This document shows, in pieces, positions 48,230 through 60,111 of a stretch of 64,000 nt of DNA. The stretch is from Epiperipatus broadwayi. Lineage: Eukaryota; Onychophora; Udeonychophora; Euonychophora; Peripatidae. The notes under the pieces are model-generated. The model did no database searches. It saw only the letters and a list, made by a program, of their open reading frames with translations, and was not told the DNA's origin. Position 1 is the stretch's first letter. Each line of letters starts with the position of its first letter. Position numbers and translations under genes: made by a program. The DNA lies in the NCBI GenBank assembly GCA_028023455.1, contig JAQFVV010000027.1, positions 6,509,845 to 6,573,844 on the forward strand, in the 5' to 3' direction.

Positions 48230-49150
48230 CACTTTTTTGCATAAAGTGCAATTTAAAACTTACAACTCAAAGGTGAAGTAAAAAACAAGGATTTTATTTA
48301 AATCTATGAATGTTTTTTTAATGTCATTATCAGAAATTACTCAAAAATGAGTATGTTCATTTCAACTCCAAATAAAGTGTTCTGGAGATGTGGAGAAGAG
48401 AGGATAGAGATCGGAAAAGATACATTGTACTTGGAGTGATGTTCATCCTGCAATAAATTAATAATGGTTGGAAATGATAATGATGGTGATACAAACCATT
48501 TTGTGAAACAGAAATATATTTCTCTATGTTCATTTGATATTTGGGGGTGGGGGGTGGTGGCTGTCTTTCATCTTCTGCAGCAAGGCTTTTTTTCTATAGT
48601 ACTCTAACACCTTATAGGTCTGCAATATATTATTTTCTCTGTCATATCTCCCCAATGGAAATAATCAACATTGCATCTTTTCAGAAGGTATTTAAGACAG
48701 TGGTGGTCATTGAAACTTTTAAGCAGGGGTCCTTTGTTGTTGTATCACTGCCAAAAAGGAAGCAAGAAAAACAAAACATTTCTAATTTCACAACTGCACA
48801 ACCATTTTATTTTTCCACATCAATCATTGTAAAAAAGATTTAATGTATATTTTTATTTTACTGGTGTTCAATAAATAATAATATCTGGAGGAGATTGAGC
48901 TTTACTTTTTATTTTAATTTTTTCATGTAATGATAAGTGGAAAATATAACTGTTTTTATTTATTCAAAACTAACACTTGTCATGATAAATATGTTAAATA
49001 ATATTTCTTTTATTATTTTGTGATATTGCTCTGTAATAAATATTTATATATTAATTAATAATTGTTAGTTACAAAAAAAAACAATATTTTATTTCTCGTC
49101 GTAAATGAAACACCAAAAATTTATTTGGTCTAAAAAGAAACCAGAATAGA
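48230..49150. other. Non-coding DNA
   Basis: AT-rich, with a short G-run at 48543-48556. No supportable gene; the 100-codon frame at 48541-48843 shows no recognisable domain. Confidence 0.35.
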
Positions 49151-49159
49151 TAAACATAC

Positions 49160-49291
49160 CATGTTCGAATAACTACTGACACTGCTAAAGTAGCAGCTCC
49201 AATAGTGCTTGTTATGGGTGTTGATAAAAGCGAATGAATCTCATTGGGACTTGCCGAAATTCACCGAATATGACATTTTTGACATTGCCAT
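49160..49291 (-). pseudogene. Weak candidate exon with hydrophobic segment
   Basis: Minus strand: an ATG at 49291 opens MAMSKMSYSVNFGKS; one frame over, the sequence continues SPNEIHSLLSTPITSTIGAA and TLAVSVVIRTW up to a donor GTATGT at 49159. The second part looks like a membrane-anchor start. The two parts are in different frames, so it would be a pseudogene or a misread. No family assigned. Confidence 0.22.
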
Positions 49292-49779
49292 AATTATCAG
49301 CACTTTTGAATAGCATTTCAAGTATCACTTAAAAAAACTATTTAATTAGTTGTATTTACATAATAATTATGCAAAATATTGAATGATTGTTATATTATTA
49401 TTTTCTAACACAAACTTAATAATTTTTTTTTTGGGGGGGAGGGGAGCTGCAGTTCCAACAGTGCTTATGAACCAGCCACAAATCTTGCAAAGTAAAAGAA
49501 ATCTACCTATCCCATGAAAACCAGGTTCAAATTTATTATAAAACATTTAAGACATCTTGTATTGTCACTGTAAAAAACATCCAATGATGATGTGATTTTA
49601 TAATCATGGATTCAATAGAATCACACCCAGAAAATTGGATATATTGATTGGTTTTACAATCCTGTCATGGTATTTTTAAATTTTTACTGAGCATCCTAAA
49701 ATAAAAGCACTTTTTATATTTCCCTCCTCATTTTAAGATGCTAAATTTTGCAATTTTACCTTTTAATAAAACAATAAGA

Positions 49780-50070
49780 TGATGCGATGTGATGCACTAT
49801 GGCTTCTTCTTTCTCAGAGTCAGGAATCTCTTGGCCAATATGACTAGAGAAACCTATTAGATCCATTATTTTTGCTTTACATTCCCCACCTTAAGTTTTT
49901 CCCATATTCTTCTCTATTGTGCTCCATCTATTTCAACAACATTACCTTTATCTTCTCTATGCCCCTTATCTTTTTCCAAACCCAGCATAAAAACCAAGAA
50001 CCCACTTTCTTTATAATCACTTTGTTTGTATTTATTCTCCCTCAACACATTCTACTCTAATGCCATCTAG
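49780..50070 (-). mobile_element. CR1/L2-like LINE 3' tail
   Basis: Minus strand copy of the last ~280 bp: AAAACCCAGCATAAAA complement, CCCATATTCTTCTCTAT, and end GCTTCTTCTTTCTCAGAGTC with GATGCGATGTGATGC tail. No intact frame. Confidence 0.7.
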
Positions 50071-50324
50071 TGTAAAGTTGAGGAATTAGTGCTCACTAGA
50101 ATGAAGAATTGTTTTTACATTATTTAAACTGGGAGTTGGGTGTTTTGTTGTTATTATTAATATTAGTTTATTGCAGCATCTCAAACTTCAAATTATCCAT
50201 TACTGTCACATTATTACTAAATATTTAAACACAAGTCTTGAAATGACATCTCTTGTTTCTACAGAATAAAACTTGTGAAAGCCACCCATTGTTTTTGCTT
50301 CATGAGAATGCTTCTACACCTTTC

Positions 50325-50690
50325 ATTTAATGGATATTAACAAACCAAGGACAGCAAAATGTACAAATATTGAACTGGGTCAAAATCTATATGACTATAC
50401 AAATGAAAAAGTTTGGATTAAAAGCATTATCTGCTTTAATTTGGACAATAAAAAGATAAAAAGATGGTTTTTGGAGATTGCATTAGATCATAAAGACTAT
50501 GTGCAGTGCTCTTACATCCATGGCTCCTCACTGATGAAAGCCACAAGCTAGAAACTAGTTTGGGGATATTGAATGAGTAAGTATTGGATAGGGATTTTAT
50601 GCAAAACTTTCTTGCATCCAATGATTACTATGGCATACACTGAGTGGCGCTACTGTATGGCGAGTTTGTCACTGAGTTAATTCTCTTTTG
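50325..50690 (+). mobile_element. Family A single copy
   Basis: + copy from ATTGAACTGGGTC...CTATATGACTATAC through the ribozyme to GGATTTTATGCAAAAC and CACTGAGTGGCGCTACTGTATGG. It contains an intact hammerhead with a compensated helix II. Confidence 0.78.
50526..50565 (+). ncRNA. Hammerhead ribozyme, family A (covarying helix II)
   Basis: CCUCA/UGGGG, CUGAUGA (50531-50537), AGC-CACAA-GCU (50539-50549), GAAA (50551-50554), ACUAGU, U17. Compared with GGC/GCC at 26.1 and 31.7 kb, both strands of a helix II pair have changed (G-C to A-U), which supports selection on the fold. Confidence 0.8.
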
Positions 50691-50999
50691 ATCTATAGTA
50701 GTATTGTACCTTTCATGTAGGCTAACTAGACCCTTATTTATCTAAATCAGACACTGGAAATTTAAATCATTTAGGAAGAAATGATTAAGATGAAGAACAT
50801 TGGTATTCCTATTCTCAACTAACCAAGCAGGTGAGAGTCACCACATAAGATATTTATTTCTCAGCAGAGGCAAGAACTATGTTGAAAAAATAGGCATCAG
50901 CTATACTGGTGGAATTTGGAAGAAACACAGCTTCAGAATTGCACATCTTTCTATGACTTCATTACATTTTAATACCCTAAGTCCAATTTAATTTTAATT

Positions 51000-51870
51000 A
51001 AAGTATTGGTAATTATTAAAACTTTTTACAGCAATTTTGCAAGAAGTATTTTGTATGGATTAAAGTGGGAAACTAAGGGAATAAAAGTAAATGGAGATTA
51101 TTTAAGTCATCTAGATTTTGAAAATAATGTAGTTATTTTGCAAATATTGCTTCAGAGCTTCAGGAAATGTTGCAAGAGTTATCAGATGAAAGTAAGAAAG
51201 TAGAATTAAAGGTAAATGTTAAAAAGGCTAAGAAATGTTCAATAATTTTTTCAAAAGTAGAAGATAAAAAAAATTGATGAGTTAGAAGAAGTTAACAACT
51301 ACAAATATTTTGATCAGTTTATCACTACAAATGAAAGCATAATGGATGAAATTAATCATATAATTAAACTATGTTGAAGATGCTTTTAGTATTAAATGGA
51401 AATATGCCTATGTATTTGAAAAGGAATGTTTTTAATAAATGTTTTGCCAATTCTTACTTATGGATGTGAGATTTGGACACTTAACAGAAGAGCAATACAG
51501 AGACTTCAAGCACTTAATGAAATATGGAGAGATGTATGTTAGGAGTAACAAGAAGAGATCAAAAATAAAATACATGGGTGAGAGAATAAACAGGCATTAC
51601 TGACATCAATGAAAGAATTCCAAGATTGAAGTGGATTTGGGTTGAATATTTGCTAGAAGAGATGGTAATAGATGGACAGTTGAAATCTTAAATGAATTTA
51701 CAAGAAATTTAAAAGACCTAGAAAAAAATCACATATGAGATGGATGGATGAAATAGGGAATTATTATGTGGAGAAGAGGGGTTTGAGATCTGAGAACATG
51801 GATTGAACTTAAAGAGAACTTTATCCTGCAGAGGATCAATAATGGATAAAATGGTAAGGATTAGTAATTA
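51000..51870 (+). mobile_element. RTE-like LINE 3' fragment
   Basis: + strand: GIKVNGDYLSHLDFENNVV at the place of HLDFADDVVVF, then ELSDESKKVELKVNVKKA-like, EEVNNYKYFDQFITTNESIM, PILTYGCEIWTLNRRAIQRL and a tail ending TAATGGATAAAATGG. Many lesions; the FADD box is lost (FENN). Homologous to 62355-63235. Confidence 0.8.
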
Positions 51871-51944
51871 TTATTTTGTATAATAATATAAAAAAATAGG
51901 TTCATTAAATTATTTTACTGCCATTCATATTCCATCACTTTTAT

Positions 51945-53330
51945 TAGATTTATGGATTCTTGAATTCAAGGTCCATGAATCTCAGCTCCACATCATCACT
52001 TCTGGCTCTAATTGGAAATTACAAATCATTTTGGATTGTCTGAAGATAATCAAATCATTTAATAAACGTGGAAAAGATTTGGCTTTTTTTTGTTTCTATT
52101 CCTAAGTTACGTCAACATGGGTTAGCAGTTTAAAAAAAAATACATTCAGGAGTTTGAACTCTGACGGAAGTTATATTTAAGCAGCATTGAAATATTTTTA
52201 TTAATTATCTTAAATGTTAGATTTCCAATTTATTTATTTCAAAAAACACTGTAAGCTTTTGTTGCAGTGGTAGAATGCCAAATTCTGAAGCTCAAAGTCC
52301 ATGGATCGCATTCCAGCACTGTCACTTCCGAGTTTGAACTTCTTATGATTTCCTGAATAATAAAACATTCAATTACTGTACTCTTTCTGGCTTCCCAGCA
52401 TGCTTTGCTAGAGTGGTAGAATGGCAGACTGGAGCTCAAGTTCATGAATCGCAGCCCAGCTTTGTCACTGCTGATGCTTGAAACTCCTTAATAACAAACC
52501 TTTTAATTACTACATTCTTTCTGAGTTCCCAGCATGCTTTGCTGCAGTCATAGAGCATAGTGTCTGGAGTTCAAGGTCCATGGATCACAGCCCAGTACCA
52601 TCACTTCTGATGTTTAAACTTCTTATGAACTCTTGAATAATAAACCATTATATTACTATATTTTTTCTGAGTTCCCAGCATGCTTTGCTGCAGTTGTAGA
52701 CTGGAGCTCAAAGTGCATAAATCACAGCCCAGATCTGTCACTTCTGATGTTGAAACTTGTTATGAACTCCTGAATAATAAACCATTCAATTACTGTTACT
52801 ATATTTTTTCTGCTGAGTTCCCAGAATTCTTTGCTGCAGTTGTAGAATTGTTAACTAAAGCTCAAAGTCTATGAATCACAGCATAGCTCTGTCAATTCTG
52901 ATGTTTGAAACTCCTTAATCACAAACATTTCAATTACTATATTCTTTTTTGAGTTCCCAGCATGCTTTGTTGCAATGAGAGAATTGCAGACTCTGGAGCT
53001 CAAGGTCCATGGGTTGTAGCCCAGCTCTGTCACTTCTGATGTTTGAAATTTCTTAATAACAAGCTATTCAATTACTATATTGTTTCTGAATTCCCAGCAT
53101 GCTTTGCTGCAGGGGCAGAGTCTTGAGCTCAAGATCCATGGATCACAGTCCAACTCTGTGTCACTTCTGTTGCTTGAACTCTTATGAACTCCTGAATAAT
53201 AAACCATTGAATTACTATATTTTTATGAGTTTCCAGCATGCTTTGCTGCATTGGTAGAAACCCTGGAACTCAAAATCTATGGTTCCAACTCTGTTCCATC
53301 ACTTCCTGCGATCAAACTTTATGCAAGTAT
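51945..53330 (+). repeat. Tandem array of tRNA-like SINE monomers
   Basis: Eight units of about 135-150 bp start near 52246, 52397, 52531, 52676, 52821, 52959, 53095 and 53234, with a diverged unit before them at 51945. Each has CAGCATGCTTTGCTGCAG, TGGTAGAATGGCAGACT, GAGCTCAAGGTCCATGGATC, GCAGCCCAG and then ACTCCTTAATAACAAACC/AATAATAAACCATT. The first part resembles a tRNA (A box TTGCTGCAGTGGTAG, anticodon arm, B box GGTCCATGGATCG). Confidence 0.8.
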
Positions 53331-55124
53331 TTACAATATCAAAAACAAACTGTTAATTTTAAACCAATATATTTAAAGTCTGTTCCCTTTTCTTTATTTC
53401 ATACTCATCTTATGTTTAATATTGGACATTCATCCACCCATTCTATTTCATATTTATTTCATTTTTTATATATGTATCCAGAACATTTTTATAAATGCAA
53501 AATCATATTTTACAAATTTCAAATAATACTTCTTTTAAAGAAAGCTAGAACAATGAATTGGCAAGTTTAGTATAGGTAAGTAAATCTTTTTGAACAATGG
53601 AAGATGTTGAATCGGCCTTCTGATATGATCCACAGATGGTGGGTAGCAAATTTCAGATATGAGAATTGATTGTGAGTAACCAATAAAAAATATCAACACC
53701 TTTTTCAATTTTATAGGGTGTAATATTGATAAATTCCTTTTCTGATATGTCTTTTCATTGGTACCTTTGATCACTTAAGCCATGTAGGCCTTCCTTCTAT
53801 AAACCCCTCATAGCCTCAACTAATTTCCTATCCAAACTGTGATGGTGGGATTTTTGTTTGTGCAACCATATTTTTGTTCCAATTCCCTTTTTTATTTTCT
53901 TTCTTATGACAAGCCTTTGGGCCCTGTCTTTCTAACTTTTTTCTTAAATTGGAATGACCATACTCATTTGCTAATTGATGTTACCGATAATGATTCACCT
54001 TATAAGACATGAACTCCCTTGGAACTCTTTCTTCAATAAAAAATAATACTTACACAGTGGTTAATTAAATAACGATACATAAGTATTTAAAGTAAATAGG
54101 TATTAATTTAAAAATTTAACTTTGATTACCATAATTTTCAAACATTCTCTAAAAGTCTTATTGGTGCAAGGCCAAAAGAAAGCTCATTGATAGATAATAT
54201 AGTTATCACTTACATAATCCTTTCAAAGGTATTAGGAATTGGTAGTAAAGCATATAGTTCAGTTAAATCAAGATTTCAACAAATAATGTGTTTGTGTCTT
54301 GAGATGAGCTATTTTTTCTGTTTTTGTAAGTTATGGTTAAGACAGTTACAAACATTATTCTTTCATATATCATTGCATTTTCATGTTAAAGTAATACTGA
54401 CAAACTGTGTACATCACACGCAAGTCACCCAAAAGCAATTTGCATGGGATATTCATATTCTGACATCATAGAATAAACAACATTTTCTTTTTATAACCTG
54501 CTAAGATCAGCTAGATACATGGGACTCTCTATTATATTTTAATTAAATTATTGATTGCAAAATAATGGTAAATGCTACATATAATGAGATATTGCAATTT
54601 ATTTATGAGTATAAGAACATGAGGCTCCCAAAAGCACTAAGCAATTATTAATTCATAATTTAGCTTCACATACGAGCATTTCAAGTGCAATATATAGATT
54701 ATATACATTATTATAATACATACAATAGCATAAATTGACTGCACTGTCAAAAACAAGTTAATATGATTAGTTATTTATGGGTTCCATAATTAAGTTTATG
54801 CACAAATCCTATACAGTGTAATACAATTTAACTGATTCTTAAAAGATATAAACTCACTGCATAGACTTATGATTAAAGGCAATTATTATTACAGTTTTAA
54901 GATTAATAAACCTACACCCTGAGGATACTCTAATTTATTAACTATTTAAATAACCAGTCTACCATAAATACATTCAAGCTGTAATGCAGGTAAGTAATTA
55001 AATGCTATAAGCAAATGTAAGATGCAGGAAAACATCTGCATTACATTATTGATAAATAAATACATGTGAACTAAAAAAATGCTATATGATAGGAATTTTC
55101 ATCTATCATGTACTATTGGCATAT

Positions 55125-55285
55125 ACAAGCACTTTAAAACACTGGTTGAAGAAGCTGTTAATAGCAAACAATCCAAATGAGTTAATCCAGGCTACGCATT
55201 TTCGAGGTGTTATCCCTCATAATCATAGCCAAAATAGTAATAGTTATTGTGATATTATTAAATGGTAATATATGCAAATGTATAT
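55125..55285 (-). repeat. Repeat shared with 30905-31085
   Basis: Colinear similarity over about 160 bp, including the hammerhead-like motif at 55190-55230. Confidence 0.7.
55190..55230 (-). ncRNA. Hammerhead-like motif (non-canonical)
   Basis: GGCUA/UAGCC outer stem, UGAUUAUGA box, GAGG/CCUC helix, CGAAAA, then GCGUA. GUA could act as the cleavage triplet. Same unusual long box as in the PLE terminal repeats. Confidence 0.35.
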
Positions 55286-58039
55286 GTGAATGTACTAAGT
55301 GTAAGATGGACTGGCAGTCACAAAATGATATCACCCCAGAGATGTACAATAACCAAAGCAGATGATATATGATAGGAATGTCCATCTACCACATATTACT
55401 GCTCTAAGTAAATTAATGAATAAATAAAAATACATATGAATGAATCTCATATAAAAACAAAATAGCGTGAAAAAAAGATACAGCAGTTCACTTATATCAA
55501 TACACCCAAATTATCCTTCCTCAAAACTGGAGAATGGTTTGCTTAAAACTGTTAATTATTAAAAGACAATATTAATTTATCCTGACTATGCAGTCTGTTT
55601 TAATTTTGCAGGAAGTGGAAATGACTGTTTTTAAAATACTAAGTCTTTAAAACCATGGCTAAGGATTGCAATAACAAGCTACTGCTTTAGATAAAAACTT
55701 TACTCTTCTTGTAAACCTTATGCTAACTAAATCATGGCATAGTAAAATAAAATTAGTCATATTAGATATAAACACATTCACAAAATCAATAAATAATAAT
55801 TTATAAATTTCATTATAATGGAGATAAATATATGATGTTAGTGATAAAAATTTATACTAAGACATTTTTAAAGTTCATACACATCACTAAGAGTTTGGGT
55901 TCAGATTGCAGCTATTGGTACACTTTTAGTGAACTTTGCTCATCTAAAGCTATAGTGGTGGTAGACTTTAATCATACTGTTCTTAATTACACAGGCGTCA
56001 TCAAATAGTAGTTTGTTGATTGACAGCTGATTACACCCCAATGCAGCAGACATTAGCAGTTTCAGCATGTAGTGGACATAAGCTATTTCTACATTAACTG
56101 ATGGTTCCATATTTTACTGTAGATTTTTGGCCTGCATTCTGCTGGATGGCCAGAATGAAGTGGATGATGACTTTCTCTACTTTTGCATCATAATTCTACA
56201 GCAAATAAATACAATGGGATCACAATCTGAGACCAATCGGCAGTAATAATGATTCAGCAGTAATCTATAAAAGGTCAACAATCAAAGTATATTAGGTACA
56301 ATGAATTATAACCATTATTTATAGTTTCTGGATTTGGTTTATCAGCAAAAATCAGATCCATTGCTCACTTATTGGTGGAAGATAACTCTTAAACTTCATT
56401 TTGGTCAACATCCAATTTTGTTCAATCATACCATTTCCAAAATTTTTAATCTTTGAAAGAGATTACTAACACAATGGCTTAGAAATATAATAATAAAATC
56501 ACAAACAGCAGAGAAAGAAATTACCTTCGTTTAGAAGAGCTACTAATTAGAATTAATTGATTACTTTCTTATGATCTATTTTATAATAATTACATTTGAT
56601 TTTTATTATTATAAGCATTATTTCCAATGAGTATTATAATGTTTGTATAAAAAAATATAACCATAGATTTTAAAAAGTGGAGAAGTAAAATCTACTTTCA
56701 TTTACATTTACAGGGGATCAATTAGTTTCTTTTAGGAAAAGAACAATAAGTTATCATAATAAATAAATTTGATTTTTATTATTGCGAACATTAATATTTC
56801 AAATTTGCATATATTTGTTCATCTGTGTAACAAAATGGTTTCTTTCTTCTTTATAACTTGAAACTGAGTGAACATTCAATAAAGTTCATAATAATCATAA
56901 TACATGTATTAAAAAATAGAAAAGACATAATCATAGGTTGAAATAAAATGGAGAAACAAAATTATGTACATTTAGATTACAACTGGTAAGAGATACCTCT
57001 ACGCACACAAGAAGGAGCATAAAACTTGTAGTATGCAAGAAAAAGCAAAATTAATTTATTTTATTTTATTTTTTGCAAAATACAGACATATGTTGGCAGG
57101 TACTAGGATGGACACCTGCCCAATTAAAAAAATTCGATGAAATTAAGGCATATGAAAATTTATTGCAGTATCATATACTGATAACTATTGAGTTAAAATT
57201 AAAATTCTATTCCTTCCTCAAATATTTATTGTTATACTCCTTATAAAGTCTGACTATTTTGTTGCCATGTCAAACTATCAACTTATGCTATGGTGAAGCT
57301 CTTTCCTATATATACATTGTCTATGTTCATAGTTCTGAGACTAGCTACTATCATTCATTGATAGCTCTATTATGCTCACAGAAGTATTGTAATCTGTTCA
57401 TTTAAATCTCAAAAGTTTTTTTTCCAGATAACTAATACTGAGATCATTTTATCTGGGGCTGTCATATATCTAAGTGATTTACAATATTGTCATGGAAATT
57501 ATGACCCAGTTCCATTTGAAATAGAGTGGAGCTCTGACACCCATTATATTTTGTTCCCAGTTCTGTATATATTGTAAATAATAGCTCATGTTTGATTGAT
57601 AATCCTTGAATACAGTACAATGTTTATTGTATTATAAGGCTACATGATCTTCCAATATTTACACATGTGTATAAAACATAGATGCTTTTTATGTATATGG
57701 TATGAATACATTGAATTAAATATTTCTAGGGATTGTTATTATAATAAAGAATAGAAATTTTTTACACAAGTATTAAATCCTCATTTCTATTCTTTAGTAT
57801 GTATACATTGCATATACAAATTAAAATTATGGTATAAATAGAATTGTAAAAAATAATATAGTTATTAACAATAAATTGTGAGAACACACACACACATATA
57901 TATATTTGATGTGTGTGTCTGTTCACTCATTATTAAAAAATAAAAAAATTTACTGTATCATAATTTTAATTTTTATTTTAATAAAAGGAACTATGAGACA
58001 CCGGACTTTCATTTTGCGCTGATGGCTTGATAATATAAA

Positions 58040-58200
58040 AAAGCAAAAAAGGCTATTAGAGAAAAGATGCATTAGATCCAATATGTTCAAATATATCATT
58101 CAAATAATCCAAAAAGCTTCATGCTGATAAAAGCCGTAAGCTAGAATTTAGTCTGAAGATATTTGGATTGGAAACACTGGATAAGGATGTGATGTTAATA
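58040..58200 (+). repeat. Family A relic
   Basis: GCATTAGATCC, GCTTCATGCTGATAAAAGCC, GTAAGCTAGAA and TTTAGTCTGAAGATAT preserve the ribozyme region in decayed form (CTGATAA). Confidence 0.6.
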
Positions 58201-58227
58201 GAAGAATATGCAAATGAATAGCAATGT

Positions 58228-58330
58228 ACCATGTTTCCCTGAAAATAAGATCTAATCAGAAGATCCTAGCATGATTTTTTAGGATACTGATAAATGAGCC
58301 CTTGCCTAAATATAAGCCCTAGTGAAGATC
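58228..58330 (+). repeat. Fragment of a DNA-transposon-like repeat
   Basis: ACCATGTTTCCCTGAAAATA, AGATCTAATCAGAAGATCC, ATGATTTTTTAGGATACT and AATATAAGCCCTAG resemble, from memory, the end of a widespread animal MITE (TTTCCCCGAAAATAAGACC type). No TIR partner found here. Confidence 0.4.
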
Positions 58331-58391
58331 ATTGGCCAGATAGACAGCTTTTGTTTGCCCATTAAAACACATGGTGAACATATTGAATTAT

Positions 58392-58403
58392 AAAGTAATG
58401 AAT
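58392..58403. repeat. Target-site duplication, left (family B element)
   Basis: AAAGTAATGAAT, repeated exactly at 59845-59856, immediately outside the element. Confidence 0.85.
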
Positions 58404-58514
58404 TGATAAAAAATCAAGTCATATGACCTAATTTTAATAAAGCTCCTATTTACAAATGTTATATATAGAGTAAGTTAAAAAACAAACTCTTATGAAGCTT
58501 CAAAAATACCCTCA

Positions 58515-58556
58515 ACCTCAGACCGCGGTTTCTGCCTCTAGCGTCATCAGTGAGGT
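58515..58556 (-). ncRNA. Hammerhead ribozyme, family B unit 1
   Basis: ACCUCA/UGAGGU helix I (6 bp), CUGAUGA (complement of 58544-58550), C-GC-UAGAG-GC-A, GAAA, and stem-loop III ACCGCGGU, a palindrome. C17 is the complement of 58521. Confidence 0.83.
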
Positions 58557-58884
58557 GCTAGGGAATAAAAATACTAGAACTAGTCCAGCATTTTATCAAT
58601 GCCTAACTATTGAGAAGAAAATCTGAAACTTTCAGACATTTAAATGTCCAAAAATCCAGCTATCTAACTCAAATAGCCGTATGGGACTGAACTAAGTTCA
58701 GATACACCATATATTAATAGCTCTAGCAATATAAAATCGCCAAAGCATTAATAGCAAAAAACTAAAATTAAATTGATAAAAAATCAAGTCATATGACCTA
58801 ATTTTAATAAAGCTCCTATTTACAAATGTTATATATAGAGTAAGTTAAAAAACAAACTCTTATGAAGCTTCAAAAATACCCTCA

Positions 58885-58926
58885 ACCTCAGACCGCGGTT
58901 TCTGCCTCTAGCGTCATCAGTGAGGT
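58885..58926 (-). ncRNA. Hammerhead ribozyme, family B unit 2
   Basis: Identical to unit 1, exactly 370 bp away. Cleavage at both sites of a minus-strand transcript would release a 370-nt monomer (58890 to 58521). Confidence 0.83.
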
Positions 58927-59374
58927 GCTAGGGAATAAAAATACTAGAACTAGTCCAGCATTTTATCAATGCCTAACTATTGAGAAGAAAATCTGAAACT
59001 TTCAGACATTTAAATGTCCAAAAATCCAGCTATCTAACTCAAATAGCCGTATGGGACTGAACTAAGTTCAGATACACCATATATTAATAGCTCTAGCAAT
59101 ATAAAATCGCCAAAGCATTAATAGCAAAAAACTAAAATTAAATTGATAAAAAATCAAGTCATATGACCTAATTTTAATAAAGCTCCTATTTACAAATGTT
59201 ATATATAGAGCTATTAATATATGGTGTATCTGAACTTAGTTCAGTCCCATACGGCTATTTGAGTTAGATAGCTGGATTTTTGGACATTTAAATGTCTGAA
59301 AGTTTCAGATTTTCTTCTCAATAGTTAGGCATTGATAAAATGCTGGACTAGTTCTAGTATTTTTATTCCCTAGC

Positions 59375-59416
59375 ACCTCACTGATGACGCTAGAGGCAGA
59401 AACCGCGGTCTGAGGT
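59375..59416 (+). ncRNA. Hammerhead ribozyme, family B unit 3
   Basis: ACCUCA 59375-59380, CUGAUGA 59381-59387, GAAA 59399-59402, C17 at 59410, UGAGGU 59411-59416. Inverse of unit 2. Confidence 0.83.
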
Positions 59417-59744
59417 TGAGGGTATTTTTGAAGCTTCATAAGAGTTTGTTTTTTAACTTACTCTATATATAACATTTGTAAATAGGAGCTTTATTAAAAT
59501 TAGGTCATATGACTTGATTTTTTATCAATTTAATTTTAGTTTTTTGCTATTAATGCTTTGGCGATTTTATATTGCTAGAGCTATTAATATATGGTGTATC
59601 TGAACTTAGTTCAGTCCCATACGGCTATTTGAGTTAGATAGCTGGATTTTTGGACATTTAAATGTCTGAAAGTTTCAGATTTTCTTCTCAATAGTTAGGC
59701 ATTGATAAAATGCTGGACTAGTTCTAGTATTTTTATTCCCTAGC

Positions 59745-59786
59745 ACCTCACTGATGACGCTAGAGGCAGAAACCGCGGTCTGAGGT
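59745..59786 (+). ncRNA. Hammerhead ribozyme, family B unit 4
   Basis: Same as unit 3, 370 bp downstream. A plus-strand transcript cut at 59410 and 59780 would release a 370-nt monomer. Confidence 0.83.
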
Positions 59787-59844
59787 TGAGGGTATTTTTG
59801 AAGCTTCATAAGAGTTTGTTTTTTAACTTACTCTATATATAACA

Positions 59845-59856
59845 AAAGTAATGAAT
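59845..59856. repeat. Target-site duplication, right (family B element)
   Basis: AAAGTAATGAAT, identical to 58392-58403. Confidence 0.85.
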
Positions 59857-60111
59857 GTATAAATAAGTCATATTATTGACATTAATGCTTTAAATAAATC
59901 GTAATATAAATTACATGATACTTACGTATTTTGCTGTCAACTATTTTCAACAAATGTAATTCTATCTGTATAGAGAACCAATTTCCTCTCAGCCAAATGA
60001 ACAATTTATCATTTTATTTATGTATTTTTAGATATTTATTTTATTTATATTTAATACTTAGATTTAGATTGCATGATTTAGTTAGAGTTCTATTATAGTA
60101 GCTATTAAAAC

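Larger units (their letters stand above)
53340..58030. other. Long gene-poor AT-rich stretch
   Basis: I find no exon or LINE. Recognisable pieces are a direct repeat ATATGATAGGAATKTYCATCTA (55084 and 55369) bracketing the 55125-55285 repeat, short T-rich runs near 57060, and an (AC)n(AT)n tract near 57890-57905. Confidence 0.45.
58404..59844. mobile_element. Family B retrozyme-like element: two direct plus two inverted units
   Basis: The unit period is exactly 370 bp: starts at 58401, 58771 and 59141 on the left, and inverted units at 59211 and 59581. The arms 58457-59090 and 59211-59844 are perfect inverted repeats of 634 bp by my reading, with a 120-bp spacer that is itself part of a unit. 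Four intact hammerheads are spaced 370 bp apart within each arm. The 12-bp TSD shows insertion as one piece. There is no protein coding capacity. The design matches retrozymes: tandem ribozyme units that self-cleave to monomers, mobilised by another element's RT. Confidence 0.9.

Noticed and set aside
48541-48843. 100-codon frame starting with a glycine-rich stretch
   Set aside because: It begins in a G-run, has no domain or splice context, and its composition is like the non-coding flanks.
52246-53330. CRISPR-like array
   Set aside because: The units are contiguous ~140-bp tRNA-like monomers without short repeats separated by unique spacers, and the genome is eukaryotic.
53238-53570. 110-codon frame
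   Set aside because: It overlaps the last tRNA-like monomer and continues into AT-rich DNA without domain features.
58404-59844. Assembly artefact as the explanation for the perfect palindrome
   Set aside because: A mis-joined inverted duplication would not be expected to carry an exact 12-bp target duplication at its outer ends; a read-level check would still be worthwhile.
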